From contig JACQOM010000019.1 of the NCBI GenBank assembly GCA_016202525.1, positions 1 through 7,085 of the forward strand: a stretch of 7,085 nt of DNA. Reading direction: 5' to 3'. Under the pieces are notes generated by a model, which was not told the origin of the DNA, searched no databases, and worked only from the letters and a program-made list of their open reading frames with translations. This DNA is from Chloroflexota bacterium (GTDB taxonomy: Bacteria; Chloroflexota; Dehalococcoidia; Dehalococcoidales; UBA2162). This document shows positions 5,991-7,085 of the stretch, piece after piece. The translations under genes and the position numbers were made by a program. Within the stretch, counting starts at the first letter, position 1, and each line of letters starts with the position of its first letter.

Positions 5991-6352
5991 ATCACCACAC
6001 GATACGTCCTCTTTCCTTTCAAGTCATCTCGTGTAAATGTAGTCGCATAGACTACATTGCCATGTATGCCTGCCGCCATATTCCCACCTAGGTCTTCGGC
6101 AACGATAATGTATTGTGGGAGGGTTGCATCTGCTTCCCAGCTTACTTCTGCATATTCTGAAATCCTACCGATAAAGACATTATTATAAAATATCAGCAGT
6201 GTCTCACGCGTTACATTTTCTACACTAATGGTTACCGTCGAGTCGGAGGGTGGGATGGGGGACCAAGGATTGCATGCCCCGAGAACAAAGGAAATAGCCA
6301 CGAGGAGAATCACCGGTAACCCGATTCTCGCTATGCGACCAGATGATTTCAT
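5963..6352 (-). CDS. Small lipoprotein, paralogue 2
   Basis: This 129-residue protein has a signal peptide (MKSSGRIARIGLPVILLVAI) and a lipobox with Cys27 (VLGAC), so it should be lipid-anchored outside the cytoplasmic membrane. The start at 6352 is preferred over the GTG at 6364 because AAGGTG lies nine bases upstream and the signal peptide then aligns residue for residue with paralogue 3, both with Cys27. The mature part shows the shared pattern: a short beta-rich 'V-N-T-ETLLIFYNN-IG' stretch, then VVYATTFTRDDL near the end. It has about seven extra residues (around MAAGIHG) compared with its relatives. It ends at a TAG that aligns with CAG in the broken paralogue, and similarity continues past the stop for about eight codons. 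Function is unknown. It is separated from paralogue 3 by about 70 bases and followed by the transposase stub. Confidence 0.8.
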   Translation of the reverse strand: MKSSGRIARIGLPVILLVAISFVLGACNPWSPIPPSDSTVTISVENVTRETLLIFYNNVFIGRISEYAEVSWEADATLPQYIIVAEDLGGNMAAGIHGNVVYATTFTRDDLKGKRTYRVVISATAKSVE

Positions 6353-6385
6353 GATTGTCTTCACCTTAAACCCAAGTTTTCGCTC

Positions 6386-6394
6386 AATATAACA
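6386..6394 (-). promoter_or_regulatory. Possible extended -10 promoter for lipoprotein 2
   Basis: TGTTATATT on the minus strand fits the extended -10 form TGnTATAAT with one mismatch, and it sits about 35 bases before the start codon. The -35 region (TTTCTT at 6409-6414) is poor. If real, this gene can be transcribed independently of lipoprotein 3. Confidence 0.3.
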
Positions 6395-6422
6395 AAATTG
6401 CTTTCATTAAGAAACAAACAGT

Positions 6423-6758
6423 TTAATCAGACCTTGGCGGGAAATACACATCATACTTGTAGCCTTTATTTATAAAGTCGTCCTTTGTCCACGTTGCTAC
6501 ATAAACCGTGTTTCCATCCTTGTCTTTGGCTGTGACAGTGTACTGAGAGTGGATTCCATCTGTCTTAAACGTGACTTCCACTCCAGGTATAATCTCAGCT
6601 ATGAAAACTTCATCATCCAAGAATATCTGGAGTGTCTCATCTGCCTGGTTGTGTACGCGAACAATTAGCATAGGTTCGCAGGCCATTATACCAAGCGAAA
6701 TAGTTACCAGAAGAATGAACAGGAACCCGAGTCTGGCTATGTTGCGAAAGAGTTTCAT
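6423..6758 (-). CDS. Small lipoprotein, paralogue 3
   Basis: This is a 111-residue protein with signal peptide MKLFRNIARLGFLFILLVTI and a lipobox with Cys27 (GIMAC). TAGGTGA eight to nine bases upstream supports the start at 6758. The mature domain of about 85 residues reads as a small beta-rich fold: VRVHNQADETLQIFLDDEV, then a turn, then YTVTAKDKDGNTVYVATWTK. I do not recognise a named domain. Two paralogues in the same window share the plan, so this is a local gene family. It lies 64 bases after the HTH gene, in the same direction, possibly on the same transcript. Placement of family members next to Rhs tips raises the possibility of an immunity or accessory role, which is inference. Confidence 0.8.
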   Translation of the reverse strand: MKLFRNIARLGFLFILLVTISLGIMACEPMLIVRVHNQADETLQIFLDDEVFIAEIIPGVEVTFKTDGIHSQYTVTAKDKDGNTVYVATWTKDDFINKGYKYDVYFPPRSD

Positions 6759-6821
6759 AATTATTTCACCTAAACGAGCACTCGCAGCTTACTTGAATAA
6801 CATCATTTTAGGGGCCCCCGC

Positions 6822-7085
6822 CTATAGTCGGTCATAGGCTATGTCCCTCTCGTTGTCCCATATTTCGGCAAGTACCGGGTCGGATTTCGCTGTCAGTTGA
6901 AGAAGTCTTTTTATGGTTTTTGCTCCATCGCCTGGTCTGGGCACTCTGTCGAGGTCTTCTTTACGGAACCGGCGGTGGCGTTCTTCGCCGATGCGGAACG
7001 CGGGCAACCTTCCTTCCTGGGTCAGCTTATATACAGTCCTTTTAGAAACGCATAGATATTCAGCGGCTTCTTCCACCGTGAACCA
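6822..7085 (-). CDS. Excisionase-type HTH protein, antitoxin-like, 5' partial
   Basis: The frame is open to the window edge and reads WFTVEEAAEYLCVSKRTVYK, so the true start most likely lies a few codons outside. The GTG at 7076 would cut into the domain. Residues 1-50 are a winged helix-turn-helix of the excisionase / HTH_17 (MerR-like) kind, with the recognition helix around VSKRTVYKLTQEG and the wing RRFRKEDLDRV. The last 30 residues (DPVLAEIWDNERDIAYDRL) resemble the C-terminal tails of antitoxins that bind a PIN- or MazF-type toxin. That resemblance is from memory of such sequences and is not proven. In such pairs the toxin gene normally follows at once. Here only 63 bases separate it from a lipoprotein gene, so the toxin would be missing. 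It may also be a plain regulator. Confidence 0.75.
   Translation of the reverse strand, partial: WFTVEEAAEYLCVSKRTVYKLTQEGRLPAFRIGEERHRRFRKEDLDRVPRPGDGAKTIKRLLQLTAKSDPVLAEIWDNERDIAYDRL

Noticed and set aside
6806..6816. Terminator at the GGGGCCCC palindrome after the HTH gene
   Set aside because: The palindrome has no loop to fold as a hairpin and is followed by AAAATG rather than a run of T on the minus strand.
1..7085. CRISPR array
   Set aside because: No regularly spaced direct repeats were found anywhere in the window.

Overview
This window is about 7.1 kb of bacterial DNA with moderate GC content. Almost every recognisable gene lies on the minus strand, and gene decay is heavy. The small lipoproteins, the Rhs tips (LNRYSYVLNNPLK type) and the excisionase-type HTH protein would suit a Chloroflexota-like (e.g. 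Dehalococcoidia) or similar environmental bacterium. That taxonomic guess is an inference from protein style; there is no rRNA or other marker here.

Left part (1-1056): largely gene-poor. One convincing small plus-strand gene (364-585, 73 aa) has a perfect AGGAGGT ribosome binding site and a 10-bp palindrome just upstream. The flanking stretches (1-363 and 586-1056) hold only short inverted repeats and no protein I can support.

Centre-left (1057-3389): a remnant of an unrecognised protein gene is fused to the 3' end of an IS1182-type (DUF772 plus DDE) transposase. The transposase keeps its D-D-E residues but loses everything after the EPV motif. Upstream of it, in transcription order, is a small lipoprotein gene broken by a one-base frameshift in a run of four A.

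Centre-right (3440-5817): an Rhs C-terminal tip region, read right to left. First comes a 5'-truncated Rhs core end carrying a proline-rich, acidic and then strongly hydrophobic C-terminal tip. Two small membrane protein genes follow, overlapping by 4 nt if the longer start of the second is used. Then comes a second, orphan Rhs tip: 29 residues of the Rhs core repeat joined to a domain with an HELYH zinc-peptidase motif, interrupted by an in-frame TAG. The layout resembles a polymorphic-toxin locus with displaced (orphan) tips and candidate immunity genes.

Right part (5798-7085): a 17-codon remnant of a second copy of the same transposase abuts the Rhs gene. Upstream are two intact paralogous lipoproteins and a 5'-partial HTH protein whose C-terminus resembles antitoxins, with no toxin gene beside it. 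The lipoprotein 3' end, the spacer and the transposase 5' end occur twice (about 2.91-3.09 kb and 5.82-5.99 kb), so this block was duplicated or travels with the IS. Taken together, the window looks like a recombining toxin-tip, lipoprotein and IS graveyard in an accessory region.
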